Shown piece by piece: positions 53,537 to 63,353 of a stretch of 64,000 nt of DNA (positions are counted from its first letter, which is position 1; each line of letters begins with the position of its first letter). The notes beneath the pieces were generated by a model, which was given only the letters and a program-made list of their open reading frames with translations, did no database searches and was not told the origin of the DNA. The stretch is taken from contig NZ_CP012040.1 of NCBI RefSeq assembly GCF_001050135.1, positions 5,039,001 through 5,103,000 on the forward strand. Reading direction: 5' to 3'. The position numbers and the translations under genes were made by a program. This DNA is from Cyclobacterium amurskyense. GTDB lineage: Bacteria; Bacteroidota; Bacteroidia; Cytophagales; Cyclobacteriaceae.

Positions 53537-55909
53537 ATGTACAAAAACTATCTAAAAATCGCTTTTCGAAATCTTTGGAGACATCGGGGCTTTTCGTTCT
53601 TGAATATTGCAGGGCTGGCAATTGGGCTTAGTGCTGGTTTCCTGATTCTTCTTTATGTGAGCTTTGAACTCAGCTATGATCAGTTTCACAGCAAGGCAGA
53701 CAGGATTTATCGGGTGGTATCGGATATTGAAACACCAACAAGTACCATAAAAAATAGTGAACCTGCCTGGGCTGTGCCACCTCACTTGCATACAGCATTT
53801 GAAGAAGTTGAATCAGCAGTAAGAATTCAGGAAACCCGTCTGTTGGTTCATCGCGATGGTAAAAGATACAACGAAAACAATGGTTTGGCAGTTGATCCGG
53901 ATTTTTTCAAAATGTTTGACTTTAAACTTTTATCTGGAAATAAGGAAAATGCACTTGTAGCTCCTTTCAGCATTGTACTCTCTGAATCAATGGCAAAAAA
54001 GTATTTTGGAGATCTGGACCCCATTGGCGAGTCTTTGGATATTGAGGATTATGGTTTTGTAGGCAATGTAACAGCTGTGATGGAAGATATGCCTGTAAAT
54101 TCCCATTTAAGGGCAGATATTTTGATCTCTTTAACCACTTTTTTTACTGAAAATTATAGTCCCAATTTGAATGACAATTGGGAAGGGTATGAGCCGGATG
54201 CCTATATATTGCTCAAGCCAAAGGTAAATGCCAAGGTATTGGAATCTAAATTCCCAGAATTCTTAGAAAGAAATGATGGGGAAGGGATGAAAAAACTCCA
54301 GGCCTACGTCACATTGTACCTGGAACCTTTTAAGGAGGTTTATCTGCGATCAGACCGATACAGAACGATAAGTGGAAACATTAACAATGTGTATACCCTA
54401 TCAATTGTTGCCCTCTTTATTTTGTTGATTGCCAGTATTAATTTCATCAACCTTACTACTGCAAGGTCCACGGAAAGGGCCAGAGAAGTGGGAATACGCA
54501 AGGTAATTGGTGCTGAAAAAAGACAACTGGGCCTCCAGTTTATCGGTGAATCTACCCTCATTTGTTTACTGGCATTTTCCTTAACCCTTGCCATTACTTC
54601 GCTGATTCTACCTGCTTTTAACGATATGGCGGGTAAAACCATAGCTGAGGGTATTTTGTCTAATCCCTCTCATGTCTTGTCTATATTAGGAATCGCAATA
54701 CTTATAGGAATATTAGCAGGTAGCTATCCTGCATTCATTTTGTCTTCATTTAAGCCTGTAAATGTATTGAAAGGCAGTTTTTCCAATGGAACGAAAGGGA
54801 TTCTATTGCGAAAAGGGCTGGTCGTTACCCAATTCTCAATTTCCATAGCATTAATCATTGGTACCATTGTCATTTATCACCAGATGAGTTTTATGCGGAA
54901 CCAGGATTTGGGGTTTGATAAAGAGCGGATGGTAATATTGAACTCCAGTAATACTGAGCTAAAAGATGGACTTGAGGCTTTACCTGGAGTAGTCTCAACG
55001 AGTTTGGTATCAAGCATTCCAGGAGGAGACAATCCTTTGGCCTATTCAAGGATTCAAAATGTAAACAATGACCAACAAATAGTAGATGTTGATGCCTATT
55101 TTGTGGATTTTGATGCCATTACTCAATTTGATATGAAGGTAGTTGCAGGAAGAGGTTTTTCCAGCCAGTTTCCAACAGACACTTTAGAAGCCATGGTAAT
55201 TAACGAAAGTGCTGTGAAATTGCTGGGCTTTGCTTCTCCGAAGGATGCTCTGGAAGCCAAATTTGAGCAATGGGGGCGTTCAGGCAGGGTTGTCGGGGTA
55301 GTACAAGATTTTCATTTTAAGTCCTTAAAGGAAAACATTGATCCCCTTACCATGCGGGTGGACAGAGGTAGAAAAGGGCTTCTGACGGTTAAATTATCCT
55401 CAAATGATTTAACAAATACAGTAGCCTCCATTGAGGAAAAATGGAAGGCCGTTCTACCAAACGAACCCTTCGATTATTATTTTCTTGATGAATTCTTTGA
55501 CCGTCAATACCGAGCTGACGAGCGATTCGGATACCTTATTTTTAATTTCTCTATGCTGGCCATTATTATTTCCTGTCTGGGCTTATTTGGCCTGGTAGCT
55601 TATAGTACTGTGCAGCGACGGAGGGAAATAGGCATACGGAAAGTGATCGGCGCATCCGTAATGGGCATCGTAAAACTTTTGTCCAAAGAATTTTTAAAAC
55701 TAGTAGGACTCGCAATTATAGTGGCGTCTCCTTTGGCCTGGCTTGTTATGAATTATTGGCTGGAGGATTTTGCTTATCAAATAGAAATTCAATGGTGGGT
55801 TTTTGTCATGGCAGGTGCTATGGTTTTGACTATCGCACTGTTGACAGTAGGTTTTCATGCAATAAAAGCAGCGAATATTAACCCAGTTAAAAGTTTACGA
55901 ACCGAATAA
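53537..55909 (+). CDS. Internally duplicated FtsX/MacB-type permease 7 of 10
   Basis: A 790-residue permease, the partner copy of permease 6, starting 29 bp after it with an identical 65-base 5' end. The coupling motifs are GIRKVIGA in both halves; GSYPAFILSSFKPVNVLKG joins the halves, and the end is NPVKSLRTE. The differences from permease 6 lie mostly in the two periplasmic domains (for example residues about 85-130), while the helices and motifs are conserved. This would fit diversification of substrate or partner recognition. The next permease follows after 11 bp. Confidence 0.9.
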   Translation: MYKNYLKIAFRNLWRHRGFSFLNIAGLAIGLSAGFLILLYVSFELSYDQFHSKADRIYRVVSDIETPTSTIKNSEPAWAVPPHLHTAFEEVESAVRIQETRLLVHRDGKRYNENNGLAVDPDFFKMFDFKLLSGNKENALVAPFSIVLSESMAKKYFGDLDPIGESLDIEDYGFVGNVTAVMEDMPVNSHLRADILISLTTFFTENYSPNLNDNWEGYEPDAYILLKPKVNAKVLESKFPEFLERNDGEGMKKLQAYVTLYLEPFKEVYLRSDRYRTISGNINNVYTLSIVALFILLIASINFINLTTARSTERAREVGIRKVIGAEKRQLGLQFIGESTLICLLAFSLTLAITSLILPAFNDMAGKTIAEGILSNPSHVLSILGIAILIGILAGSYPAFILSSFKPVNVLKGSFSNGTKGILLRKGLVVTQFSISIALIIGTIVIYHQMSFMRNQDLGFDKERMVILNSSNTELKDGLEALPGVVSTSLVSSIPGGDNPLAYSRIQNVNNDQQIVDVDAYFVDFDAITQFDMKVVAGRGFSSQFPTDTLEAMVINESAVKLLGFASPKDALEAKFEQWGRSGRVVGVVQDFHFKSLKENIDPLTMRVDRGRKGLLTVKLSSNDLTNTVASIEEKWKAVLPNEPFDYYFLDEFFDRQYRADERFGYLIFNFSMLAIIISCLGLFGLVAYSTVQRRREIGIRKVIGASVMGIVKLLSKEFLKLVGLAIIVASPLAWLVMNYWLEDFAYQIEIQWWVFVMAGAMVLTIALLTVGFHAIKAANINPVKSLRTE

Positions 55910-55920
55910 ACCATAAAATC

Positions 55921-58335
55921 ATGTATAAAAATTATCTAAAAATCGCCTGGAGAAATCTTACACGAAACAGAAGCTACTCTGCAATTAATATCGGGGGATT
56001 GGCACTAGGAATGGCTGTTGTCATCATGATCGGTCTATGGGTTCTGGATGAATTTACTTTCAATACCCACCATAAAAACCATGATAAGATTGCACAGGTT
56101 TACAATAGATCCAAAAACCTGGATACAAGTGAAATTGAGTCTTTTCCCTCTACGGTTTACATCATGGGTAGCGTTATAAAAGACAATTATTCAGATTATT
56201 TTACGCATGCAATACGTGCCACCTGGGTAGGGAATTATGTATTGACGAATGCGGGAGAAAATCACACCCAAACAGGGCAGTTTATTGAAAGTGAGGGGCT
56301 GGAAATGCTCTCTTTGGAAATGATACAAGGCTCTTATTCGAGTTTAGAAGAGGTCAATGCCGTGGTTTTATCTGAAACTGCTGCTGCAGCCATTTTTGGA
56401 GAAAAAAATCCAATAGGTAAATCTATAAAGATCAATAATGAGATGAATGCCATCGTAAATGGCGTTTACAAGGAACTCCCCAAAAACAACAGTTTTGCCA
56501 ATGTGAAATTTTTTGCCAATTGGAAATTGACAGAGGCCAATGAGCCCGAAAGATTCGAACGAATAAAAACAGTTTGGGATGATTGGTCTTTCCAATTTTA
56601 TGTGCAATTGAAGCCAGAAATTGATTTTGAAACAGCCAATGCTGCTTTGAAGGATTTGTATTTTCAATACGGACCCGCGGAATCATTGGAGGGTTTCGAG
56701 AAACGTGGTCTACATCCTTTTGCTTATCCCATGGACAAATGGCATTTGTATTCCCAATTTGATGCTCAAGGGGAGCCTACAGAAGGTAGGATCACTTTTG
56801 TGTGGTTATTTATAGCCATAGGTTTATTTGTATTGATTCTGGCCTGTATTAACTTTATGAACCTCAGTACAGCTCGCTCTGAAAAGCGTTCCAAAGAAGT
56901 AGGCATTAGAAAAACAGTTGGCTCCAATAAGCAGCAATTGGTCTTCCAGTTCCTAAGTGAATCCATATTGATTTCAGGTATTGCCCTACTTTTCGCATTG
57001 GCAATGGTATTGCTCACCATTCCATGGTTCAATGAATTGGCGGGCAAAAATATGCAGATACCCTGGGCCAACCTGACCTTCTGGGCATCTATATTGGGGG
57101 TCACCTTGCTTACTGGGTTGTTGGCTGGTAGTTATCCGGCCTTGTACCTTTCCTCTTTTAGTCCGATCATGGTATTGAAAGGAACCTTTAAGGCTGGACC
57201 CTATTCCGCAGTTCCCAGAAAGGTATTGGTAGTCTTTCAGTTTGCTGTATCAATAATGTTGGCAGTGGGAACAGTGATCGTTTTTAACCAAATAGAATTC
57301 ACCAAGGACCGGCCGATTGGCTATGACCGAAGCAATCTTATTTCGATACAAATGAATAATCCCGAGTACAATGGAAAGTACAACCTATTGAGGAATGAAT
57401 TGATAAACACAGGAGTTGTGGAAGACATGACCCAGTCTTCTTCTCCATTAATGGGGGTATATAGCAATGGAGGTGGTAGTATCAGTTGGGAAGGCAAAGA
57501 TCCTGAGATGTCACCTGACTTTGGTATTTTGCGGGTAACGCATGATTATGGGAATACCGTTGGTTGGCAGTTTGTGGATGGCAGGGATTTTTCCAGGGAC
57601 TATGCTTCGGACTCTTCGACCATTATCTTAAATGAAACAGCTGTCAAATACATGGGCCTGGAAAATCCGGTAGGAAGCTTCATTACAATTGGGAATGACG
57701 ACCGGGCAGAGATCATCGGTGTTACAAAAGACATGGTGATGCAGTCCCCTTACAATCCTGTAAAACAGGCCTTTTTCTATATTGATTACGATAGGGTAGA
57801 CTATATTAACATTAGAATAAAGCCCGATGCAATTGCCAGTGATGCCATTGCCCGGATTGAAGAGGTATTTGCCAAAGTTGTTCCTTCTGCACAATTTGAT
57901 TATGGTTTTGTAGATGAGGCTTTTGGTCAAAAGTTTGAATCTGAAGAGCGCCTGGGGAATTTGGCAGGAGTTTTCACCCTTTTGGCCATTCTTATTAGCT
58001 GCTTGGGCCTTTTTGGTTTGGCTTCCTTTGTCGCGGAGCAACGAACCAAGGAAATAGGGGTTCGAAAAGTGTTGGGGGCATCCGTTTTAAATTTATGGCA
58101 GATGCTTTCCAAAGATTTTGTGATTCTTGTACTGATTTCCTGCCTGATTGCGATTCCTATTGTCTATTACTTTATGAGTCAGTGGTTACAGAATTACGAT
58201 TACCGGATGGAAATATCTGGTTGGACCTTTGGCTATGCCATTGCTGGCGCATTGCTCATTACCCTATTGACGGTAAGCTTCCAAGCCATTAAAGCCGCAA
58301 ATGTAAATCCTGTGAAGAGTTTAAGAACTGAGTAA
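55921..58335 (+). CDS. Internally duplicated FtsX/MacB-type permease 8 of 10
   Basis: An 804-residue permease starting MYKNYLKIAWRNLTRNRSYS. Its first periplasmic domain is clearly unlike those of its neighbours (NTHHKNHDKIAQVYNRSKN; tryptophan- and asparagine-rich stretches near 180-220), while the membrane parts follow the family: GIRKTVGS, GSYPALYLSSFSPIMVLKG, GVRKVLGA and the end NPVKSLRTE. It is 11 bp from the genes on both sides, the tightest packing in the array, which supports one transcript for this stretch. Confidence 0.9.
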   Translation: MYKNYLKIAWRNLTRNRSYSAINIGGLALGMAVVIMIGLWVLDEFTFNTHHKNHDKIAQVYNRSKNLDTSEIESFPSTVYIMGSVIKDNYSDYFTHAIRATWVGNYVLTNAGENHTQTGQFIESEGLEMLSLEMIQGSYSSLEEVNAVVLSETAAAAIFGEKNPIGKSIKINNEMNAIVNGVYKELPKNNSFANVKFFANWKLTEANEPERFERIKTVWDDWSFQFYVQLKPEIDFETANAALKDLYFQYGPAESLEGFEKRGLHPFAYPMDKWHLYSQFDAQGEPTEGRITFVWLFIAIGLFVLILACINFMNLSTARSEKRSKEVGIRKTVGSNKQQLVFQFLSESILISGIALLFALAMVLLTIPWFNELAGKNMQIPWANLTFWASILGVTLLTGLLAGSYPALYLSSFSPIMVLKGTFKAGPYSAVPRKVLVVFQFAVSIMLAVGTVIVFNQIEFTKDRPIGYDRSNLISIQMNNPEYNGKYNLLRNELINTGVVEDMTQSSSPLMGVYSNGGGSISWEGKDPEMSPDFGILRVTHDYGNTVGWQFVDGRDFSRDYASDSSTIILNETAVKYMGLENPVGSFITIGNDDRAEIIGVTKDMVMQSPYNPVKQAFFYIDYDRVDYINIRIKPDAIASDAIARIEEVFAKVVPSAQFDYGFVDEAFGQKFESEERLGNLAGVFTLLAILISCLGLFGLASFVAEQRTKEIGVRKVLGASVLNLWQMLSKDFVILVLISCLIAIPIVYYFMSQWLQNYDYRMEISGWTFGYAIAGALLITLLTVSFQAIKAANVNPVKSLRTE

Positions 58336-58346
58336 ATGAGGGGGCC

Positions 58347-60779
58347 ATGTACAGAAATTATCTAAAAATCGCTTTTCGAAGTATCTGGAAAAACAAAACC
58401 TTCTCATTGATCAATGTAATTGGTCTTTCCATAGGTTTGAGTGCCGCTTTTGTGATCGGTATCATGATTTATTATGACCTTACTTTTGATAAATTTCATG
58501 AGGACAGAGAAAGGATTTACCGTGTAGTAGTAGATGATACCCAAGGACCTGACCGAGAAGGCCATTTTAGAGGTGTTCCGGTACCGCTAATTGATGTTTT
58601 ACAAGCCAATAGTACAGGAATTGACCATGTCAGTCCATTTTTCCTTTTTGGTTTTGATAAAGTAACTGTAGCTTCTAGTCAAGAGGAATTTGACTGGCCA
58701 GGAGATATAGTGATTGCTGACCAGGAATACTTTAAGATTTTCAATTACCAATGGCTTGCGGGATCATCCAATGCAGCACTCGAAAATCCGTATGAAGTAG
58801 TATTGAGCAAAAGTAGGGCGGAAAAATACTTTCCTGGCAAATTACCCGAAGAAGTCATTGGCAATACCTTGATTTATGAGGATTCTTTAATCGTAAAAGT
58901 GACAGGAATTGTGGCTGAATTTGAAGACCGTAGTGACTTTACATTCAAGGAGTTTTTATCCCGAAGCTCGGTTCAAAATTCAGAGAAGTATAGTTATATC
59001 TATGATACTAGTTGGGGAAGTATCAGTTCATCAACCCAATTGTTTATTAAAACAGATAAATTTAATAATAAAGAAGCCGTGCAAGCCCAACTGAATGCTT
59101 TGGCTGAAGAGTACAAGAATGAAGAAATGGCTGCTTTGGGCTATTTCAGGTCCTTCAATTTGCAACCTTTGAAAGCCCTACACCTTAACGATAATTACGG
59201 CGTATTTGACAACAGCAGTTACCGGGCAAGCGCTGATATTTTATTTGGTTTAGGTTTTATTGCCCTTTTTCTATTGCTTTTAGGGTGCATTAATTTTATC
59301 AATCTCAATACAGCTCAATCTGCCAAACGGGCCAAGGAGATTGGTATTCGGAAAACTTTAGGAAGTTCCAAAAAACAGTTGGTGATTCAATACCTGGGTG
59401 AAACTTTCATTTTGACCCTTTCGGCAGCTATTTTGTCCCTATTCTTAGCTTCTTTACTGCTTCGTGTATTCGCCGACTTTATACCTCCTGGGCTTAGCTT
59501 GGATTTAATGCAAAACCCGGTGCTTATTTTTTCTTTATTGCTGTTACTAATCCTCATTACCTTTTTGGCGGGATTTTATCCAGGCCTTGTGTTGTCTCAT
59601 TTTAAACCAGTATCCGTACTCAAAAATCAATCGGTTTTGGATGGGGACAAGGGGAGTTTAAGAAAATTCCTAACCGTTTTCCAATTTGTAATTGCCCAGG
59701 TTTTTATTATAGCCACGCTATTGGTAGGCAAACAGATAAACTACCTGATAAATAAGGACATGGGATTTAAAACGGAGTCTATTGCCTATATTAAAGCTCC
59801 GAGGGGTGAAGCTTCGCTTGAAAAATATGAAGCGTTTAAGGAGGTACTTGAAGCAGTCCCTGAGGTTAAAAATTTAAGTATTGCTGGAGATCCTCCCGCA
59901 TCCCAAAGCTATTCAGGAAGAGGAGTGAGCTATTTTTCTGAGGGGGAGGAAACCCATGTTCAAATACAATTGCTCTATGGGGATGAAAATTACCTCGATT
60001 TATATGGAATAGACCTTTTGACGGGTCGTTTACCTCTCAAGGATTCCATTTCGGAATACGTAATCAATGAAACATTGATGCGCCAAATTGGATTTCAAAA
60101 ACCGGAAGAGGTCATTGGCCAGCAATTCAAAGTAAACAATAAAAATATACCTATTGTAGGGGTTATGGAAGACTTTAACCAAAGTTCCTTAAGGGAGGAA
60201 ATAGAGCCTATGGCATTTCTTCAGGATAGTCAAAATAGAACCCTACACTTTTCCTTTGAGGCTAACGATATAGAAAATTGGCCTTTGGCAATAAATAAAA
60301 TAGAATCGCAGTGGAAGGAGTTCTTTCCTGACGAAACGTTTAAAATTAATTTTGTGGATGAGGATGTCAAGAAATTTTACAGCGAGGAGCAAAGTACGGC
60401 CACGCTTTTAAAATGGTCTACCGGATTGGCCATACTCATCAGTTGCCTTGGCCTTCTTGGTTTGGTAATCCATACCACCGAAAGGCGCACCAAAGAGATT
60501 GGCATTAGAAAAGTCCTGGGGGCCTCCATCATGCAACTTAACCTTTTACTTGGGAAGGAGTTCATGGTACTGGTCGGCATTGCTTTTGTTATAGCTGTTC
60601 CTATAGCCTGGTGGGGCATAAGTACCTGGTTACAGGAATTCGCCAACCAAACAACCTTGAGTTGGTGGGTCTTTCTACTTGGTGGCTTAGGTATTTCAAT
60701 AATTGCATTGGCTGTCATCAGTATCAAAATATTTGCCGCAGCCAATACCAATCCTGTGAATAGCTTGAGTACGGAATAA
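58347..60779 (+). CDS. Internally duplicated FtsX/MacB-type permease 9 of 10
   Basis: An 810-residue permease starting MYRNYLKIAFRSIWKNKTFS. The coupling motifs are GIRKTLGS and GIRKVLGA. The mid-motif is altered to GFYPGLVLSHFKPVSVLKN, and the end is NPVNSLSTE. The first periplasmic domain has a distinct insertion around LPEEVIGNTLIYEDSL. It is the last member of the tightly packed run. After its stop comes a 170-base gap holding two operator-like sites and a sigma-54-like promoter, so the first transcription unit may end here, although no terminator hairpin is evident. Confidence 0.9.
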   Translation: MYRNYLKIAFRSIWKNKTFSLINVIGLSIGLSAAFVIGIMIYYDLTFDKFHEDRERIYRVVVDDTQGPDREGHFRGVPVPLIDVLQANSTGIDHVSPFFLFGFDKVTVASSQEEFDWPGDIVIADQEYFKIFNYQWLAGSSNAALENPYEVVLSKSRAEKYFPGKLPEEVIGNTLIYEDSLIVKVTGIVAEFEDRSDFTFKEFLSRSSVQNSEKYSYIYDTSWGSISSSTQLFIKTDKFNNKEAVQAQLNALAEEYKNEEMAALGYFRSFNLQPLKALHLNDNYGVFDNSSYRASADILFGLGFIALFLLLLGCINFINLNTAQSAKRAKEIGIRKTLGSSKKQLVIQYLGETFILTLSAAILSLFLASLLLRVFADFIPPGLSLDLMQNPVLIFSLLLLLILITFLAGFYPGLVLSHFKPVSVLKNQSVLDGDKGSLRKFLTVFQFVIAQVFIIATLLVGKQINYLINKDMGFKTESIAYIKAPRGEASLEKYEAFKEVLEAVPEVKNLSIAGDPPASQSYSGRGVSYFSEGEETHVQIQLLYGDENYLDLYGIDLLTGRLPLKDSISEYVINETLMRQIGFQKPEEVIGQQFKVNNKNIPIVGVMEDFNQSSLREEIEPMAFLQDSQNRTLHFSFEANDIENWPLAINKIESQWKEFFPDETFKINFVDEDVKKFYSEEQSTATLLKWSTGLAILISCLGLLGLVIHTTERRTKEIGIRKVLGASIMQLNLLLGKEFMVLVGIAFVIAVPIAWWGISTWLQEFANQTTLSWWVFLLGGLGISIIALAVISIKIFAAANTNPVNSLSTE

Positions 60780-60791
60780 GCGACCTCAAAG

Positions 60792-60808
60792 TGTAAATTT
60801 ATTAGACA
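60792..60808. promoter_or_regulatory. Operator-like site upstream of permease 10 (weaker copy)
   Basis: TGTAAATTTATTAGACA matches the 35204 palindrome at 12 of 17 positions, keeping the outer TGT and ACA. It starts exactly 22 bp before the stronger site at 60814, the same spacing as the pair at 35204/35226. Confidence 0.45.
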
Positions 60809-60813
60809 TAATT

Positions 60814-60830
60814 TGTCAAAATATTTTACA
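60814..60830. promoter_or_regulatory. Operator-like site upstream of permease 10 (stronger copy)
   Basis: TGTCAAAATATTTTACA is an imperfect inverted repeat sharing TGTCAAAAT and the closing ACA with the perfect palindrome at 35204. It is centred about 72 bp before the -24 element at 60893, within enhancer range for an NtrC-type activator. Confidence 0.55.
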
Positions 60831-60892
60831 TTTCGTATTCTGATCCAGATTGAATGCAATACAATGTTCTGATTATAAGTATATTATATTTA

Positions 60893-60908
60893 TGGCATAA
60901 AGATCGTA
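60893..60908 (+). promoter_or_regulatory. Sigma-54-like -24/-12 promoter before permease 10
   Basis: TGGCATAAAGATCGTA has the -24 GG and the -12 G at standard spacing and the same T-for-C change seen in the element at 35306. The ATG of permease 10 follows 41 bp later. It probably starts a second transcription unit with permease 10 and the second ATPase. Confidence 0.5.
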
Positions 60909-60949
60909 AAAAAGATTGAAGGAAATTGACATTTATAATTTATGAAACA

Positions 60950-63316
60950 ATGCTGCGACATAACTTAAAACTTTTCTTTAGAAATATAAAGAACAACAAG
61001 GGGACCTTTTTGATTAATACCTTTGGATTAGGCATTGGGATTGCATCTTTTTTGCTTTTGGCACTTTATGTCCATAATGACCTGAGCTACAACCAATTTC
61101 ATGATAATTATGAAAATATCTACAGGATCAGGGATGGGGAATCTGTTCAGACCAAAGGGCCTTTATTGCCGAAGCTATTGGAAGAGATACCTGAAATTGA
61201 AAATGGTACGCGAATTTTTGATTGGGAAGGTTTTCGCATAAGTTATGAAGATGTAGCCTTCCAGGAAAATATTATATACGTAGATGAAGGTTTTTTCTCT
61301 GTCTTTAGTTTTCCATTTACCGAAGGATCTGCAAAAAATGCTATTCAGGACAAATATGGGGTGGTGATAAGTACAAACCTTGCTAAAAAGTATTTTGGTG
61401 ATGAACCTGCTGTAGGTAAAAAACTGCAAATAAAATTTGAGGATGTATTCCTAGAAGTTAAAGGGGTGGTAGCCATTCCTTCAAATTCTTCCATAAAATT
61501 TGATATTGTTTCCTCTTATGATACAGGGGAGGAGATTTCCCCTTGGATGAAGGGTATACATGACTGGTACAACACCTTTTCAATTACTTATATTCAACTA
61601 AAAGATGGAATAAACCCCGAAGCACTTGATGAAAAACTTAAGCAAATTGTTAAAGAAAATTACTTACCGGTAGGTCAAAATGAAACAGACCTTAACCTAT
61701 TGTCTTTAAGTGAATACCATGCTGCTGAGGAATCCAACCAAACGCTAATTGTCATCCTCAGCATAATTGCTTTAGGCATTATAAGTATCGCTATTGTTAA
61801 TTTTATAAATCTAACAATTACCAGTGTACTTTCTCGCATTAAGGAAATAGGCATTAAGAAAGTACATGGTGCCAGTAGGAGTGAGCTTTTTGGGCAAATA
61901 TTGACAGAATCCTTTGCAGTTAGCTTTGTTGCCCTGTTTTTAGGGTTAGGCTTAATGGCTGTATTTCTTCCAAGCTTCAATTCACTCTTTGAAACCAAAT
62001 TACATTTTGCACCTTTCCAAAATCCTGTTTTTATTTGGATACCATTGCTTATATGGGCGGTAGTGGGCATATTATCTGGTATTATACCCTCCTTTTTCTG
62101 GGCAAGGGGTACATTGACAGAAAGTCTAAAAGGAAATGCTTATTCAGGAAGCAGGTCTTCTGCTGCAAGACACTCCCTAATTGTGATTCAGTTTGCCATA
62201 GCTATTGTATTGATTTCAGGTACAGTTTTGGTCAGAAAACAAGTCAAGGCCATGATGGAGAAAGACCCTCTTTTTGACACGGAAAATGTAATCATTACAG
62301 AATTACAACCCTGGCAATTTCCTGACTTGGAAAAGACAAGCAACCAATACAAACGAATAGCTGCTGAGATAGAAGAAAGTCCATTGGTTGAGGCCCTAAG
62401 CTTCTCTCAGTGTTTCCCAGGTTACTATGGTGAAAATTACAATGGTTTTTACCCTCAGGGAGAAAACTTGCCAGAATCGATACACCTTCGAAAAGCCTAT
62501 GTTGGAGAAAACTATTTTAAAACCTTTGGAATAAAAATATTGTCAGGTCATGGCTTTGAAAAAGGAAGCGTAGATTTTGAAAATGCGATTGTTCTCAATA
62601 AGGCTGCTACACAAGTGTTGGGTTATAGGGAAGCAAATGGGCAGATTCTTAATGAAAGCTCAACAAGTGGGGAAATTCGGAAGTTGGTGGGTATTGTGGA
62701 TAATTTCAGCTATCAAGGAGTTCAACACAAAGCCCAACCATTGGTACATATTTTTGCTGATCAGGAGGATTTTACCAATTGGGGATATTTTTCCATCAAA
62801 GCAAAGAAAGGAGCAAGCCTTCAGGTGCTTGATCAATTGAAAGAAAAATGGAGTGCTGCTTTTTCAGGAATAGCACCCAAGTTTTATTTTGCAGATGAAA
62901 AACTTACCGAACAGTACAAAGAGTACATAAAAATCAACACCTTGGTGGCTTGGTTTTCTATACTTGCTGTTTTGCTTTCCTGCATGGGTTTGTTCGCCTT
63001 GGCTTCGTATTCCATGGCAAAAAGGACCAAAGAAATTGGCATTAGAAAGGTGAATGGCGCCAAAGTTTCCGAAATTATAATTTTACTTAACAAAGACTTT
63101 TTAAAATGGGTATTGATGTCTTTTATTATTGCCGTGCCAATAGCTTGGTACGGTATGCATCATTGGTTGGAAGGATTTGCTTATAAAACAACGATCAGTT
63201 GGTGGGTATTTGGTTTGGCGGGAGTACTTGCCATTGGCATTGCCCTTTTGACTGTTAGTTATCAAAGTCTCAATGCTGCCATGGCCAATCCTGTGGATGC
63301 TTTAAAGGAAGAATAG
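60950..63316 (+). CDS. Internally duplicated FtsX/MacB-type permease 10 of 10
   Basis: A 788-residue permease starting at the ATG 60950 (MLRHNLKLFFRNIKNNKG); an earlier TTG at 60926 is possible but lies close to the predicted promoter. It is the most divergent copy: the coupling motifs are GIKKVHGA and GIRKVNGA, the GSYPA motif is replaced by GIIPSFFWARGTLTESLKG, and the end is NPVDALKEE, which groups with permease 1 and not with copies 2-9. Its own sigma-54-like promoter and the ATPase gene 37 bp downstream suggest that it forms a separate transporter with that ATPase under the same regulator. Confidence 0.9.
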   Translation: MLRHNLKLFFRNIKNNKGTFLINTFGLGIGIASFLLLALYVHNDLSYNQFHDNYENIYRIRDGESVQTKGPLLPKLLEEIPEIENGTRIFDWEGFRISYEDVAFQENIIYVDEGFFSVFSFPFTEGSAKNAIQDKYGVVISTNLAKKYFGDEPAVGKKLQIKFEDVFLEVKGVVAIPSNSSIKFDIVSSYDTGEEISPWMKGIHDWYNTFSITYIQLKDGINPEALDEKLKQIVKENYLPVGQNETDLNLLSLSEYHAAEESNQTLIVILSIIALGIISIAIVNFINLTITSVLSRIKEIGIKKVHGASRSELFGQILTESFAVSFVALFLGLGLMAVFLPSFNSLFETKLHFAPFQNPVFIWIPLLIWAVVGILSGIIPSFFWARGTLTESLKGNAYSGSRSSAARHSLIVIQFAIAIVLISGTVLVRKQVKAMMEKDPLFDTENVIITELQPWQFPDLEKTSNQYKRIAAEIEESPLVEALSFSQCFPGYYGENYNGFYPQGENLPESIHLRKAYVGENYFKTFGIKILSGHGFEKGSVDFENAIVLNKAATQVLGYREANGQILNESSTSGEIRKLVGIVDNFSYQGVQHKAQPLVHIFADQEDFTNWGYFSIKAKKGASLQVLDQLKEKWSAAFSGIAPKFYFADEKLTEQYKEYIKINTLVAWFSILAVLLSCMGLFALASYSMAKRTKEIGIRKVNGAKVSEIIILLNKDFLKWVLMSFIIAVPIAWYGMHHWLEGFAYKTTISWWVFGLAGVLAIGIALLTVSYQSLNAAMANPVDALKEE

Positions 63317-63353
63317 AACTGAAAATTAAAATATTTAACACTAATATTATACC

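Noticed and set aside
38766..63316. Repeated coding blocks in the permease array read as a CRISPR or satellite repeat
   Set aside because: The similarity is at protein-motif level at gene-length spacing; there are no short regular repeats with spacers anywhere in the window.
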